A stretch of 64,000 bases of DNA, from assembly GCF_024343615.1 (NCBI RefSeq), contig NZ_RJUB01000128.1, positions 25,249-89,248 of the forward strand. Reading direction: 5' to 3'. The notes under the pieces were generated by a model. That model had not been told where the DNA came from, made no database searches, and worked only from the letters and a program-made list of their open reading frames with translations. Positions within the stretch are counted from its first letter, which is position 1, and every line of letters starts with the position of its first letter. Positions 8,302 to 16,871 of this stretch are shown one piece after another. Source of the DNA: Ferruginibacter sp. HRS2-29 (GTDB lineage: Bacteria > Bacteroidota > Bacteroidia > Chitinophagales > Chitinophagaceae). A program made the position numbers and the translations under genes.

Positions 8302-9117
8302 ATGTCCCTTTTCATCACATCCCTCAACAGCGGCAGCAACGGCAATTGTTACTATATAGGTAACGACCGCGAAGCGATACTGGTAGATGCCGGGCTCACC
8401 TGCCGGGAAACGGAAAAGAGGATGCGCCGCCTCGATCTTTCGATGAGCAAAGTGAAAGCTATTTTCATTTCACACGAGCATGGCGACCACATAAAAGGGT
8501 TACCGGTGATCGCGAATAAATTTCAGCTGCCCGTATATATTACTTCCAGAACATTGATCGGTTGCGCCGATCTCAAACGACAGTATGTAGAAAGTTTTAC
8601 GCCTTATGAGCCGGTACAGATAGGGGCGTTGAGCATTACCGCTTTTCCTAAATTTCACGATGCCGCCGATCCGCATAGTTTTATCGTGCAAAGCAATGGT
8701 ATTACCGTAGGCATATTTACCGATATCGGCAAAAGCTGTGAGCACCTGGTAAAACATTTCAGCCAGTGTGATGCAGCTTTCCTGGAAGCGAATTATGATG
8801 AGGAAATGCTCGACAAAGGAAGATACCCGATCTTTCTGAAAAACCGTATACGAGGTGGCCACGGGCATTTATCCAACCGGCAGGCGCTGGAATTATTTAC
8901 CACGCATCGTCCGCCGGCGATGACCCATCTTTTGCTGGCACATTTGTCAAAAGATAATAATGACCCGCTTATCGCGAAGCAATTATTTGAAGCACATGCC
9001 GGGGAAACGAATATAATTGTAGCATCGAGATATGAGGAAACGCCTGTGTATCATATAAGTCGTGAAAAAGCTATGCAAAAGAGAATGAGCCGTGTGGTAC
9101 AAATGGGGCTTTTTTAA
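8302..9117 (+). CDS. MBL-fold metallo-hydrolase (YycJ/WalJ-like)
   Basis: This 271-residue protein opens with SLNSGSNGNCYYI, a signature of the YycJ/WalJ group, and has the metal-binding ISHEHGDHIKG motif (His58, His60, Asp62, His63) and a further metal-site block around GHLSNRQALEL. Members of this group are metallo-beta-lactamase-fold nucleases or hydrolases; Bacillus YycJ is linked to the WalKR operon and to DNA repair, but no WalKR genes are present here. The length fits the family. It is transcribed alone from a promoter box placed against the start codon. Confidence 0.88.
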   Translation: MSLFITSLNSGSNGNCYYIGNDREAILVDAGLTCRETEKRMRRLDLSMSKVKAIFISHEHGDHIKGLPVIANKFQLPVYITSRTLIGCADLKRQYVESFTPYEPVQIGALSITAFPKFHDAADPHSFIVQSNGITVGIFTDIGKSCEHLVKHFSQCDAAFLEANYDEEMLDKGRYPIFLKNRIRGGHGHLSNRQALELFTTHRPPAMTHLLLAHLSKDNNDPLIAKQLFEAHAGETNIIVASRYEETPVYHISREKAMQKRMSRVVQMGLF

Positions 9118-9243
9118 TGGATAATAGAATGGATAATTGTATAATGGATAATGGATAATTTTTTCGATCCGAGGAACTTTCAAATTAATATAGACATTCA
9201 ACCCAAAAGCATTATCAATTATCCATTATGACATTATCCATTG
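9117..9243. repeat. Intergenic inverted phrase repeat (atggataat type)
   Basis: Phrases atggataatagaatggataattg at 9117-9160 are answered by reverse complements (tcaattatccattatgacattatcc) at 9208-9242, flanking a unique core. It fills the whole gap between the convergent hydrolase and MutS-like genes. Confidence 0.65.
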
Positions 9244-9244
9244 A

Positions 9245-10561
9245 TCAAAGATCTTCCAGCATCTTCACCACCCCTTCTTTTTTCAGGATCAGGTAACCCA
9301 GCCGGTCGTTGCTGATACCGCTCTTGAGCTGGTAATTGAAATTGAGCTGATCATTCAGCACGCTTGTTTCAAAATAATTGAACGTGATGTTCGGATGGCC
9401 TTTCAGGTCGTCGCCGATCTCGTAGAGGTGTGTAGAAAGTATGAAGAGAGAATTTTTTATCTTGAGCAATCCCTCAATCACAGCCAGGCTGCACTTCATG
9501 GCATCCTGTACATTGGTTCCTTTGAACAGTTCGTCAATAAGGATGAGCCATTTTCTTCCATCGCTGATCTTACTAACGGTAGCCTTTATACGCTGCACTT
9601 CGTTGAAGAAATAACTTTCACCTTTCATGATGTTGTCGATCACATTGATGTTGCTGAGCATGCCGTCGAATACGCTCAGCCGCATGCTGGCAGCCGGAAC
9701 GCCCATGCCCATATGTGCCAGGAAAACGGCGCTGCCAACCGCTTTGATGAAAGTGCTTTTGCCCGCCATATTGGCCCCGGTAAGAAAAAGAAAATTTGTT
9801 TCTTTATCCAATGCCACATCATACGGTACCGGCTCACGGAGCAGGATATGATAAAGCCCTTTTGCATCGATCACCGGTTGATGCGAGTCTGCTATCTCAG
9901 GAAATATCAGCTCGTATTTTACCACCGCCATCGCCATGCCATACCAGGCATCCAGCTGCGCAAAAATACTGAGCAGGCTGATCATGTTATTCTTGTAATG
10001 ATAACGGAAAAAATGCCCGAGGTACAACATCTCCTGCGGCGGCATTTCCGATGCTTTCCTGTATTTACCAATAATGGCCAATCGCTCGCTGCCGATGATC
10101 TTTTGCGCAGCCTGCAATATTATCTTCAGCAACTCCGGCGTATCCGATTGGGTGAAATGATCCACCATCTGCTGCATGCCTTTTACCAGGTCGAAATAAT
10201 GATTGACAGAATACCGCACCAGCGAATAATCGTGGCCATTGATGATCTTATAACTCATCGCCGAGATCTTCGATGGGGTAGAAGGGATAGCCGAAATATT
10301 GGACTCAAAAAAACGTTCGACCACCATTACGGTCCCGTTGCTGATGAGCGAAGGCCAGTGCGCTTTTTCGCGGATGATGAACTTCAGCACCCGCTGCACT
10401 TCACGGATATCGTCGGCACTTTCCAGCGGTTTGCTGAGGCTTCGCCGCAACTGGTCTTTGCCACGAATAGTGACACATTGGTTGATCTTGCTGAAAACTG
10501 AAAATTCCTCTTCTGAATTGAATATGGAAAGGTCGTCGATGGTGGTTTTATCTATCTCCAT
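9245..10561 (-). CDS. MutS-like DNA mismatch-repair ATPase (short form)
   Basis: This 438-residue protein carries the MutS core and clamp-like helices (roughly 20-235) and a C-terminal MutS ATPase domain with Walker A TGANMAGKST near 261-270 and a Walker B LILIDELFKGTN. It lacks the N-terminal mismatch-recognition domain, so it is not canonical MutS; it resembles the short MutS-family proteins common in Bacteroidota. The start was placed at MEIDKTTIDD (10561) because the longer reading begins inside a gtgaatgagtgaa-type phrase repeat. Its target DNA structure is unknown. It stands alone. Confidence 0.87.
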   Translation of the reverse strand: MEIDKTTIDDLSIFNSEEEFSVFSKINQCVTIRGKDQLRRSLSKPLESADDIREVQRVLKFIIREKAHWPSLISNGTVMVVERFFESNISAIPSTPSKISAMSYKIINGHDYSLVRYSVNHYFDLVKGMQQMVDHFTQSDTPELLKIILQAAQKIIGSERLAIIGKYRKASEMPPQEMLYLGHFFRYHYKNNMISLLSIFAQLDAWYGMAMAVVKYELIFPEIADSHQPVIDAKGLYHILLREPVPYDVALDKETNFLFLTGANMAGKSTFIKAVGSAVFLAHMGMGVPAASMRLSVFDGMLSNINVIDNIMKGESYFFNEVQRIKATVSKISDGRKWLILIDELFKGTNVQDAMKCSLAVIEGLLKIKNSLFILSTHLYEIGDDLKGHPNITFNYFETSVLNDQLNFNYQLKSGISNDRLGYLILKKEGVVKMLEDL

Positions 10562-10788
10562 AAGTGAATGGGTCAATGAGTGAATGAGTGAAATGTTTGA
10601 AAGTTGCGGGTTGCGGGTGCAGGTCATTTTGATCGTTTGCTCAAAAAATTATTCTCTGCGCAAACTCTCTTTGCTCTGGTTCTCTGCGGTAAAGAAGGAT
10701 TTCCAACCGCAGAGAACGGGAGAAAACGCAGAGGTTTTCGCAGAGATTGCTTCGCAAGCGATCAAATAACCGGACACCCGCCATGCTT
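10562..10788. repeat. Intergenic inverted repeat (ctctgcggt type)
   Basis: A stack of gtgaatgagtgaa phrases is followed by ctctgcg and tctctgcggt blocks whose reverse complements (accgcagagaa, ttttcgcagag) return within the gap. The clearest pair is 10680-10690 with 10706-10716. The same ctctgcg words form structures at 19960-20115 and 60430-60560. Confidence 0.6.
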
Positions 10789-12129
10789 TTATCTGTTAAA
10801 GGTTATCCTTTGTCCCCTATGAGACTCAATGAGTGCCCCTTTTTCATAAACTAAATTTCCGCTTACCATCGTGCTTTCAATGCTGGATGGGAAATGGAAG
10901 CCTTCCAGCGGGCTCCAGCCACATTTATACAGGATGTTTTCCCTGGTTACGGTGGCCGGTTTTTGGAGATCTGCCATTACCAGGTCGGCATAGTACCCCT
11001 CGCGGATATATCCACGGTCTTTTATCTGGAAACAATCCGCTACCGCATGGCTCATCTTTTGCACGATCTTTTCCAGCGTTATTTTCCCCAGGCTATGATA
11101 ATACAGCATGAGCGAAACCGAATGCTGCACCAGCGGAAGCCCGGAATGTGCATGTTCATACGGCCCGGTTTTTTCCGAAAGCAGGTGTGGGGCATGATCC
11201 GTAGCGATCACATCCAGCCGGTCGTCGTTCAAGGCTTCCCAGAGGGCTTCTTTGTTATAAGCCGCTTTGATGGCGGGGTTGCATTTGATATGATAGCCCT
11301 GCTTTTCGTAATCATCGGCAGTAAAATGCAGGTGATGCACACATACTTCCGAGGTGATGCGTTTGTCTTTCAACGGAAGCATATTGCCAAACAACTGCAG
11401 TTCCTTTTCGGCGCTGATGTGCAGGATATGCAGGCGGCTGTTGTATTTTTTTGCAAACTGTACCGCTACCAGGGATGATTCAAAACAGGCTTCCTCATCA
11501 CGGATGATGGGATGGTCGGAGGCTTCAAGATTATTTTTCTCATTTTTCCTTAGCTCGTAATTCCTTTTGATGATCCGTTCATCTTCGCAATGAGTGGCTA
11601 TCAGTAATTCGCTTTCGCTGAAAATACGGTTGAGCGTGCTGTGGTTGTCTACCAGCATATTGCCGGTACTGCTGCCCATGAAGATCTTCAATCCGCAGAT
11701 ATCGTTTTTGGCTTCATTGATGCGTAATGCTTCATCTGCATTATCGTTGCTCACGCCCATGAAAAAGGAATAATTGGCGAGCGAGTTCGCTTTCGCGATA
11801 GCATATTTCTGCTCCAGCAGTTCACGCGTAAGTGCATTCGGAATGGTGTTGGGCATTTCCATGAACGTGGTGGTGCCTCCGGCAACGGCTGCACGGCTTT
11901 CCGAATGAATATCGGCCTTGTGGGTAAGCCCCGGTTCGCGAAAATGTACCTGGTCGTCGATGGCACCCGGAAGCAGGTATTTGCCTTCGCCATTTATCTC
12001 CGTCACGTTGCCTTTTTCGTTGATGGATGCGGCTATCTTTTCAATGCGTTCGCCTTTCACCAGTACGTCGGAAGCCTGAATTTTTCCTTCATTTACCAAC
12101 AGAATGTCCCGGAAAAGATATTTTTGCAT
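10789..12129 (-). CDS. Dihydroorotase (Bacteroidota type)
   Basis: This 446-residue amidohydrolase converts carbamoyl-aspartate to dihydroorotate in pyrimidine synthesis. Recognisable stretches are LPGAIDDQVHFREPG (47-67 region), FMEMPNT, GLKIFMGSSTG with Lys148 as the likely carboxylated metal bridge, ATHCEDE (His180), LHILHIS (His234/237) and IATDHAPH with Asp311. The first metal motif is QxH (Gln60, His62) and not the classical HxH; from memory this QVHF form recurs in Bacteroidota homologues. It could be the active enzyme or a paralogue of a second copy elsewhere. It is close to pyrD but not in the same unit. Confidence 0.87.
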   Translation of the reverse strand: MQKYLFRDILLVNEGKIQASDVLVKGERIEKIAASINEKGNVTEINGEGKYLLPGAIDDQVHFREPGLTHKADIHSESRAAVAGGTTTFMEMPNTIPNALTRELLEQKYAIAKANSLANYSFFMGVSNDNADEALRINEAKNDICGLKIFMGSSTGNMLVDNHSTLNRIFSESELLIATHCEDERIIKRNYELRKNEKNNLEASDHPIIRDEEACFESSLVAVQFAKKYNSRLHILHISAEKELQLFGNMLPLKDKRITSEVCVHHLHFTADDYEKQGYHIKCNPAIKAAYNKEALWEALNDDRLDVIATDHAPHLLSEKTGPYEHAHSGLPLVQHSVSLMLYYHSLGKITLEKIVQKMSHAVADCFQIKDRGYIREGYYADLVMADLQKPATVTRENILYKCGWSPLEGFHFPSSIESTMVSGNLVYEKGALIESHRGQRITFNR

Positions 12130-12168
12130 ACCTTGAATTTAAAGAATTAATAAAAATTACCAAAACAC

Positions 12169-13893
12169 ATGCAAATTATTAAAAGCCTGCTCAAAGTAAT
12201 TGTTTTTGTTTGCCCGGTAACGGCTACAGCACAATCTACCTACTTGTACCAGGGTTCGAAGGAAACGCGTTTTATAGAAAGGCTGGAAATAAAACAGCAA
12301 ACCAATACCAATCTTAATTTTTCCACTTTAAAACCGTTCAACAGGAAGTATATCGTGCAGGAAGTAGAATTCCTTGATAGCGCCCGCATGGGATACAAGG
12401 ATTCTACCGGGGTGGATATGCATAGGGAATGGACAGATCTTGACCTTACTCCTGTGGATGAATACAACATGCGCAGCCTGCTCATGAACAGCAGCGAATG
12501 GGTGACCACGCCAAGAGAAGATTTTTTAAGCAAAAAACCTATCTGGAATACTTTTTATAAAACGCAGGCGAATTTCCTGGAGGTGAACAATAAGGATTTT
12601 TTCCTGGCGGTAAACCCGGTATTGCAGATCAGGCAGGCAGTTGAGCCGGGGTATAAGGAAGGCATCTTTTTGAACAGCCGTGGTGTGAGCCTTCGCGGGA
12701 TGATCGCGAAAAAAGTAGGCTTCGCTTCGATCATTACCGAAAACCAGGAACGTGGGCCGCAATTCTTCCAGGAATATGTGAATTCCACCCGTTCGGTGCC
12801 GGGGGCAGGTTTTTATAAAAACTTCAAAAAAACGGGTGTCGATTATTTTGACGCACGGGGTTATGTCACGTTCAACGCCGCAAAATTCATCGATTTTCAA
12901 TTCGGCTACGATAAGAATTTTATCGGTAATGGTTACAGGAGCCTTTTCCTGAGCGATTTTGGCAACAGCAACCTTTTCCTGAAAGTAAATACCAGGATCT
13001 GGAAATTGAATTACCAGAACCTGTTCATGGAACTGATGCCACAATTCACCAAAAAATCGGATACGCTGCTCGACCGCAAATATGCGGCCATGCACCACCT
13101 CAGCATGAACGTGACCAAATGGCTCAACATCGGTTTGTTTGAAGGCGTGATCTTCGGAAGAAGGAACCGTTTTGATTTTGAATACCTGAACCCGATCATT
13201 TTTTACAGGCATGTGGAAGGCACTGTAGGCAGCCCGGACAATGCCGTAGCAGGTTTTGATTTCAAAGCGAACGTAGCCCACAGGCTGCAGTTTTACGGAC
13301 AGTTCCTGCTGGATGAGTTCAGGATAAATGAGATCAGGAATGTACCGAAAAGCTGGGTGAATAAATTTGGTATACAGCTGGGTGCAAAATATGTGGATGC
13401 ATTTGGCGTACGCAATCTCGATCTGCAGTTTGAGACCAACCGGGTCCGTCCTTTCACCTATTCGCACAACGATACAACAGCTAACTACACGCATTATAAT
13501 CAGCCACTGGCCCATCCGCTCGGAGCTAACTTCCAGGAATTTATCGGGGTATTGCATTACCAGCCGGGGCCGAGGTGGAACATCGATGCTACGGCGATTT
13601 ATTATTACAAAGGACTGGATAGTGCAGGAACTAATTTTGGTGGTGACATCTTCAAAAATTACAACACCCGCAATCAGCCCGACGATAATTTTACACTGGG
13701 CAATGGCGCCAGGGCGAAATGCCTGAATGCCTTGTTGAACATCTCTTACGAGTTCAGGCAAAACCTATTCTTTGAAGCTTCCTTACAACACCGTAATTAT
13801 AAGATCGAAGGGGTGAGCGGACAAAGCAATACCACGCTGGTAACGGCGGGTATAAGGCTGAATATGTTCAGGAGGGAATATAATTTTAATTAG
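12169..13893 (+). CDS. Outer-membrane beta-barrel protein, Wzi/RemB-like
   Basis: This 574-residue protein has an N-terminal signal peptide (IIKSLLKVIVFVCPVTATAQ) and then long alternating aromatic strands typical of an outer-membrane barrel (FIDFQFGYDKNFIGNGYRS, IFYRHVEGTVGSPDN, LFFEASLQHRNYKI). The GYDKNFIGNGYRSLFLSD stretch and overall length resemble capsule-assembly Wzi-like and gliding RemB-like proteins of Bacteroidota; I cannot decide between them. It ends in NMFRREYNFN. No capsule or gliding operon is next to it. It starts 39 bases from the divergent dihydroorotase gene, so their promoters must overlap. Confidence 0.7.
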   Translation: MQIIKSLLKVIVFVCPVTATAQSTYLYQGSKETRFIERLEIKQQTNTNLNFSTLKPFNRKYIVQEVEFLDSARMGYKDSTGVDMHREWTDLDLTPVDEYNMRSLLMNSSEWVTTPREDFLSKKPIWNTFYKTQANFLEVNNKDFFLAVNPVLQIRQAVEPGYKEGIFLNSRGVSLRGMIAKKVGFASIITENQERGPQFFQEYVNSTRSVPGAGFYKNFKKTGVDYFDARGYVTFNAAKFIDFQFGYDKNFIGNGYRSLFLSDFGNSNLFLKVNTRIWKLNYQNLFMELMPQFTKKSDTLLDRKYAAMHHLSMNVTKWLNIGLFEGVIFGRRNRFDFEYLNPIIFYRHVEGTVGSPDNAVAGFDFKANVAHRLQFYGQFLLDEFRINEIRNVPKSWVNKFGIQLGAKYVDAFGVRNLDLQFETNRVRPFTYSHNDTTANYTHYNQPLAHPLGANFQEFIGVLHYQPGPRWNIDATAIYYYKGLDSAGTNFGGDIFKNYNTRNQPDDNFTLGNGARAKCLNALLNISYEFRQNLFFEASLQHRNYKIEGVSGQSNTTLVTAGIRLNMFRREYNFN

Positions 13894-14012
13894 AGCGGGG
13901 AGGATGCCACGAATGGCACGAATCAGACGAATGATTTTGCGGCTACCATCGTTGGTGATAATACCAACATGGCGCAAAGCAAATACTAAAAAAGCAACCC
14001 TAGTAAAAAAGA

Positions 14013-14034
14013 GAAGGCTACCTAAGTAGCCTTC
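14013..14034 (-). terminator. Terminator of the tRNA-Leu gene
   Basis: The 9-bp stem gaaggctac / gtagccttc with a 4-base loop is followed on the minus strand by tcttttttac. It begins 3 bases beyond the tRNA 3' end. Confidence 0.8.
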
Positions 14035-14036
14035 CA

Positions 14037-14123
14037 ATGTAAGGATGGGATTCGAACCCACGATACAGTTTCCCGTATACTCGATTTTGAGTCGAGCGCA
14101 TTCGACCACTCTACCACCTGACT
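14037..14123 (-). tRNA. tRNA-Leu (anticodon CAA)
   Basis: The minus strand folds as a long-variable-arm tRNA. The anticodon stem ctcga/tcgag encloses loop ctcaaaa, giving anticodon CAA for the UUG leucine codon. The D arm is gta gagtggtcgaa tgc, the variable arm is ATAC/GTAT, and the T arm is gtggg ttcgaat cccat. The acceptor stem is imperfect as I read it (agtcagg against ccttaca, with mismatches at pairs 1-72 and 4-69), and the CCA is not encoded. A terminator follows. Type II tRNA-Ser was considered because of the D arm, but the anticodon says Leu. Confidence 0.8.
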
Positions 14124-14317
14124 ATCTTAACAAAAGAAATTCTTCTCAATTTAAGCAAATACTGAATTTCTATTTCTGTATAATAGAAAATACCAAATTG
14201 TTTGCCAATGGAAAACATCTGCCAAATTTTCATGAAAACAAACGTGGACTAACAGGATGTACTAGTTACCTGTTATCACCAAAAACGGTGCAATGGCTGA
14301 TCTTTTAGCTTAATGAA

Positions 14318-14360
14318 TAAAGAGAAAGGCTCCGATCATTGAGCGGAGCCTTTCTCTTTA
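14318..14360. terminator. Terminator downstream of porT
   Basis: A perfect 16-bp stem (taaagagaaaggctcc with its complement at 14345-14360) and an 11-base loop. It sits 29 bases after the porT stop on the minus strand. Confidence 0.8.
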
Positions 14361-14388
14361 TATTATTAGTGTAATTCGTGGCTGTATT

Positions 14389-15120
14389 CTATTCCACCGT
14401 GAGAGAAAAAGTAACGGTGCGGGAATTTACCCGGTCGATCACATTTGAATATTTCAGATCGGGATCACGTTTGTGCATATTGCGCAGGCCATAACCGATC
14501 TTCAGCTCAGGGGTGAGTACGAATACAGGAAAGTACAGGTGAAAACCGATACCGGCTTCAAGGCCGTAATCGAGTTTCTGTAATTTGATCAGATCCGCAT
14601 TTTGCTTGGAAGCTTTATTGGCCGCCAGGTCATACTCGATCTTTCCGCCTGCCATCATATACACTTTGAAATTGGCGATACGGTCGCTGCTGAATTTTAC
14701 CTGCAACGGCAGCGCCAACGTAATACCCTGTACTTTTTTGGTGGTAATACTGTCTTCACCCAACACTTTATTGGGGTAGGAAAGATGGTATTGAAATGCT
14801 TTTTCGGTAAATACGAGATTGAGCGGATAGGTGCGGATATCAAAATGCTCGCTCAGGTTGAGGTTTACCAGCCACGCGAGATTGATACCGGTACTGTTCA
14901 CACTTTCCACCACGGTTACGGTGTCGTTGATGGCACCATTTGGCAGCCTGATAAAACGCGGATGATGTGAAAAGCTGAAATGCGACCTGTTGGCGCCCAC
15001 GTTGATACCAAAGTGGATGCGTTTGGAATCGTGGTCGGGGAGGTTCAATTCTATATCGCCGCCCATTTGTGCAAAAGCCCCAAGGGGAGCTATCAAAAGT
15101 AATATTAAACAGTACTTCAT
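14389..15120 (-). CDS. porT: Type IX secretion protein PorT family
   Basis: This 243-residue protein starts with a signal peptide (MKYCLILLLIAPLGAFAQ) and continues as an outer-membrane beta barrel. The PorT-like features are the early NLPDHDSKRIHFGINVGAN segment, HHPRF, and a closing strand ending FSLTVE. PorT is needed to assemble the type IX secretion system that exports proteins with C-terminal sorting domains, such as the metalloprotease at 17.7-19.3 kb. The start was set at 15120 because its ATG overlaps the ubiE stop as ATGA, implying translational coupling; a longer reading begins inside ubiE. The ubiE-porT pairing supports the assignment. Confidence 0.85.
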   Translation of the reverse strand: MKYCLILLLIAPLGAFAQMGGDIELNLPDHDSKRIHFGINVGANRSHFSFSHHPRFIRLPNGAINDTVTVVESVNSTGINLAWLVNLNLSEHFDIRTYPLNLVFTEKAFQYHLSYPNKVLGEDSITTKKVQGITLALPLQVKFSSDRIANFKVYMMAGGKIEYDLAANKASKQNADLIKLQKLDYGLEAGIGFHLYFPVFVLTPELKIGYGLRNMHKRDPDLKYSNVIDRVNSRTVTFSLTVE

Positions 15121-15860
15121 TTTTGTCCGCAATAAATACTACAGATACCCATGCTCAAAGCAGTGCTCTGTATGTTGTTATAACCTAGGTTTTCTAAAAT
15201 CTGAGTAAAGTTTTTGCCCTCGGGAAATTTTTTAATTGATTCGTCTAAATATGAATATGCATTGCGGTTCTTCGAAAATAGCTTTCCCATGCCCGGGGTG
15301 ACCACTTTCATATATATGTTATAAAAGGTGCGTACAACCGGGAAACGGGGTTTGCTGAACTCCAAAACTACCAATTTTCCGCCGGGTTTCAATACCCTTA
15401 AAATTTCGGAAAGCCCTTTTTCCAGCTGTTGGAAATTGCGGACACCAAAAGCTACTGTTACCGCGTCAAACGTGTTGTCTGCAAAGCTTATTGTTTCACT
15501 ATCACCATTTAACAATTCTATCTGCTGCTCCAGCCCCAGTGATTTTACCTTTTTTCTACCCACTTCCAGCATACCATCGCTGATGTCGATGCCCGTTATT
15601 TTATCCGGTTTAAGCAAACCCGATGCCATAATGGCTACATCGCCGGTGCCGGTGGCTACGTCGAGGATGTACCGGGGTTTGAGTTCTTTCAGGTAACCCA
15701 GGGCTTTTTTTCTCCAGCGGATATCGATGCCGGCGCTTAAAAAGCGGTTGAGGAAATCATACCTGCCGGCAATATCGTTAAACATTTCCGCTACCTGTTC
15801 CTTCTTGCTCAGGTCCGAGTCTTTGTCAGGGACCACCGTATCATGATCAAATGTTGTCAT
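15117..15860 (-). CDS. ubiE: Demethylmenaquinone methyltransferase
   Basis: This SAM-dependent methyltransferase (247 residues from the chosen start) carries the UbiE signatures FNDIAGRYDFLNRFLSAGID, the SAM loop DVATGTGDVAIMA, DISDGMLEVGRKK, VAFGVRNF and LVVLEFSKPRFP. It performs the last step of menaquinone synthesis, the quinone used by Bacteroidota respiration and by class 2 PyrD. The start MTTFDHD at 15860 is preferred over an ATG at 15872, because a TATATTTG box occupies 15870-15877 and would lie inside the longer form. It is translationally coupled to porT. Confidence 0.94.
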   Translation of the reverse strand: MTTFDHDTVVPDKDSDLSKKEQVAEMFNDIAGRYDFLNRFLSAGIDIRWRKKALGYLKELKPRYILDVATGTGDVAIMASGLLKPDKITGIDISDGMLEVGRKKVKSLGLEQQIELLNGDSETISFADNTFDAVTVAFGVRNFQQLEKGLSEILRVLKPGGKLVVLEFSKPRFPVVRTFYNIYMKVVTPGMGKLFSKNRNAYSYLDESIKKFPEGKNFTQILENLGYNNIQSTALSMGICSIYCGQK

Positions 15861-15869
15861 ACAATGCTG

Positions 15870-15877
15870 CAAATATA
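15870..15877 (-). promoter_or_regulatory. -7 promoter box of ubiE-porT
   Basis: TATATTTG on the minus strand ends 9 bases before the chosen ubiE ATG and decides that start against the upstream ATG at 15872. Confidence 0.6.
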
Positions 15878-15906
15878 AGCCCTTTGTGAGAGCGGCAGAA
15901 GCGGCA

Positions 15907-15940
15907 TTTGCATTTCATGGGCAGATAAAGGTTAAATTTG
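15907..15940 (+). promoter_or_regulatory. Promoter of engB
   Basis: A TTTG box at 15907-15910 and a TAAATTTG box at 15933-15940 are separated by 22 bases. The ATG follows 16 bases later. Confidence 0.6.
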
Positions 15941-15956
15941 CAAATATTTTAGTTTT

Positions 15957-16604
15957 ATGCAGATCAAAAAAGCAGTTTATCTTATCAGCAGCCCCGATTT
16001 CGAAAAATGCCCGGTGGCCGACAAGCCGGAGTATGCGTTCATCGGGCGGAGCAATGTGGGCAAATCGTCGCTCATCAATATGCTTTGCAATAACGACAAA
16101 CTGGCCAAAACTTCGGCGTCGCCGGGAAAAACGCAGATGATCAATCATTTTGACATCGTAAGTACCGCTGTTTCTGAAGAAAATAAGAAGCAGGAAAATG
16201 TTTACCACTGGTATCTCGTGGATCTGCCGGGCTACGGCTTTGCAAAAGTGAGCATGCGTAGCCGCAACCGCTGGGAGCAGATGATAGAAAATTATTTGCG
16301 CAAGCGTGAAAATCTTGTCCAGGTATTTGTTCTCATAGACGCCCGCCACAGCCCTCAAAAGATTGATCTTGAATTCCTGGAAAACCTGAAAAAATGGGAT
16401 GTGCCTTTCAGCCTGGTTTTTACCAAGAGTGATAAAGAGAATCAACGGATAGTTTCGAAGAATGTCAAATCATTTTTAGAAGCCATGAAAAAGACCTGGC
16501 AATTTTTGCCGAGGCATTTTGTAACCAGTGCTGTGAAGAAAAGCGGGAAGGATAAAATACTCAATTTTATCGCGGAAACGAATGAAGAGAACACCAGTAA
16601 ATAA
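15957..16604 (+). CDS. engB: Ribosome biogenesis GTPase EngB/YihA
   Basis: This 215-residue protein has all G motifs of the YihA/EngB family: G1 GRSNVGKSS (30-38), G3 DLPGYG (89-94) and G4 TKSDK (156-160), with the N-terminal PDFEKCPVADKPEYAFIG lead-in. EngB acts in late large-subunit ribosome assembly and is usually essential. The length matches the family. The gene is divergent from ubiE with its own promoter. A large palindromic repeat follows its stop. Confidence 0.95.
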   Translation: MQIKKAVYLISSPDFEKCPVADKPEYAFIGRSNVGKSSLINMLCNNDKLAKTSASPGKTQMINHFDIVSTAVSEENKKQENVYHWYLVDLPGYGFAKVSMRSRNRWEQMIENYLRKRENLVQVFVLIDARHSPQKIDLEFLENLKKWDVPFSLVFTKSDKENQRIVSKNVKSFLEAMKKTWQFLPRHFVTSAVKKSGKDKILNFIAETNEENTSK

Positions 16605-16870
16605 TTACGAATTGATAATTACGAATTACGAATGTTATCTGAGCGAAAAAGTAATCACAGATTTTAGAAGGATGAGATGATTACACAGATTATTTTTTAC
16701 TTCGTAAAAAATGAAAATGCAGTTTATACATTGATTCAACTTTGTATAAACTGCATTTTCGTTTTGCGTAGCAAAACAATCTGCGAAATCCTTTCATCCC
16801 TTTGAAATCTGCGATTATTCTTACGCTTCTATTTTCGCGTTCATTCGTAATTCGTAATTTCCAATTCGTA
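16605..16870. repeat. Large intergenic palindromic element (acgaatt / aatgcagttta type)
   Basis: Outer acgaattacgaat phrases (16609-16635) face attcgtaattcgtaatt phrases (16842-16870). Inner blocks atcacagatttt and atctgcgaaatc also face each other. The centre is a perfect 18-bp stem, 16713-16730 with 16743-16760 (aaaatgcagtttata). The same words in the same order make the element at 5860-6222. Confidence 0.75.
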
Positions 16871-16871
16871 A

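Noticed and set aside
9395..10501. 368-codon plus-strand frame opposite the MutS-like gene
   Set aside because: It is antisense to a gene with clear MutS ATPase motifs and has no motif of its own. Likewise the long antisense frames at 12526-13761, 48609-49706 and 54006-55064 lie opposite confident genes.
14037..14123. tRNA-Ser assignment
   Set aside because: The D arm looks Ser-like, but the anticodon loop ctcaaaa gives CAA, which is leucine.
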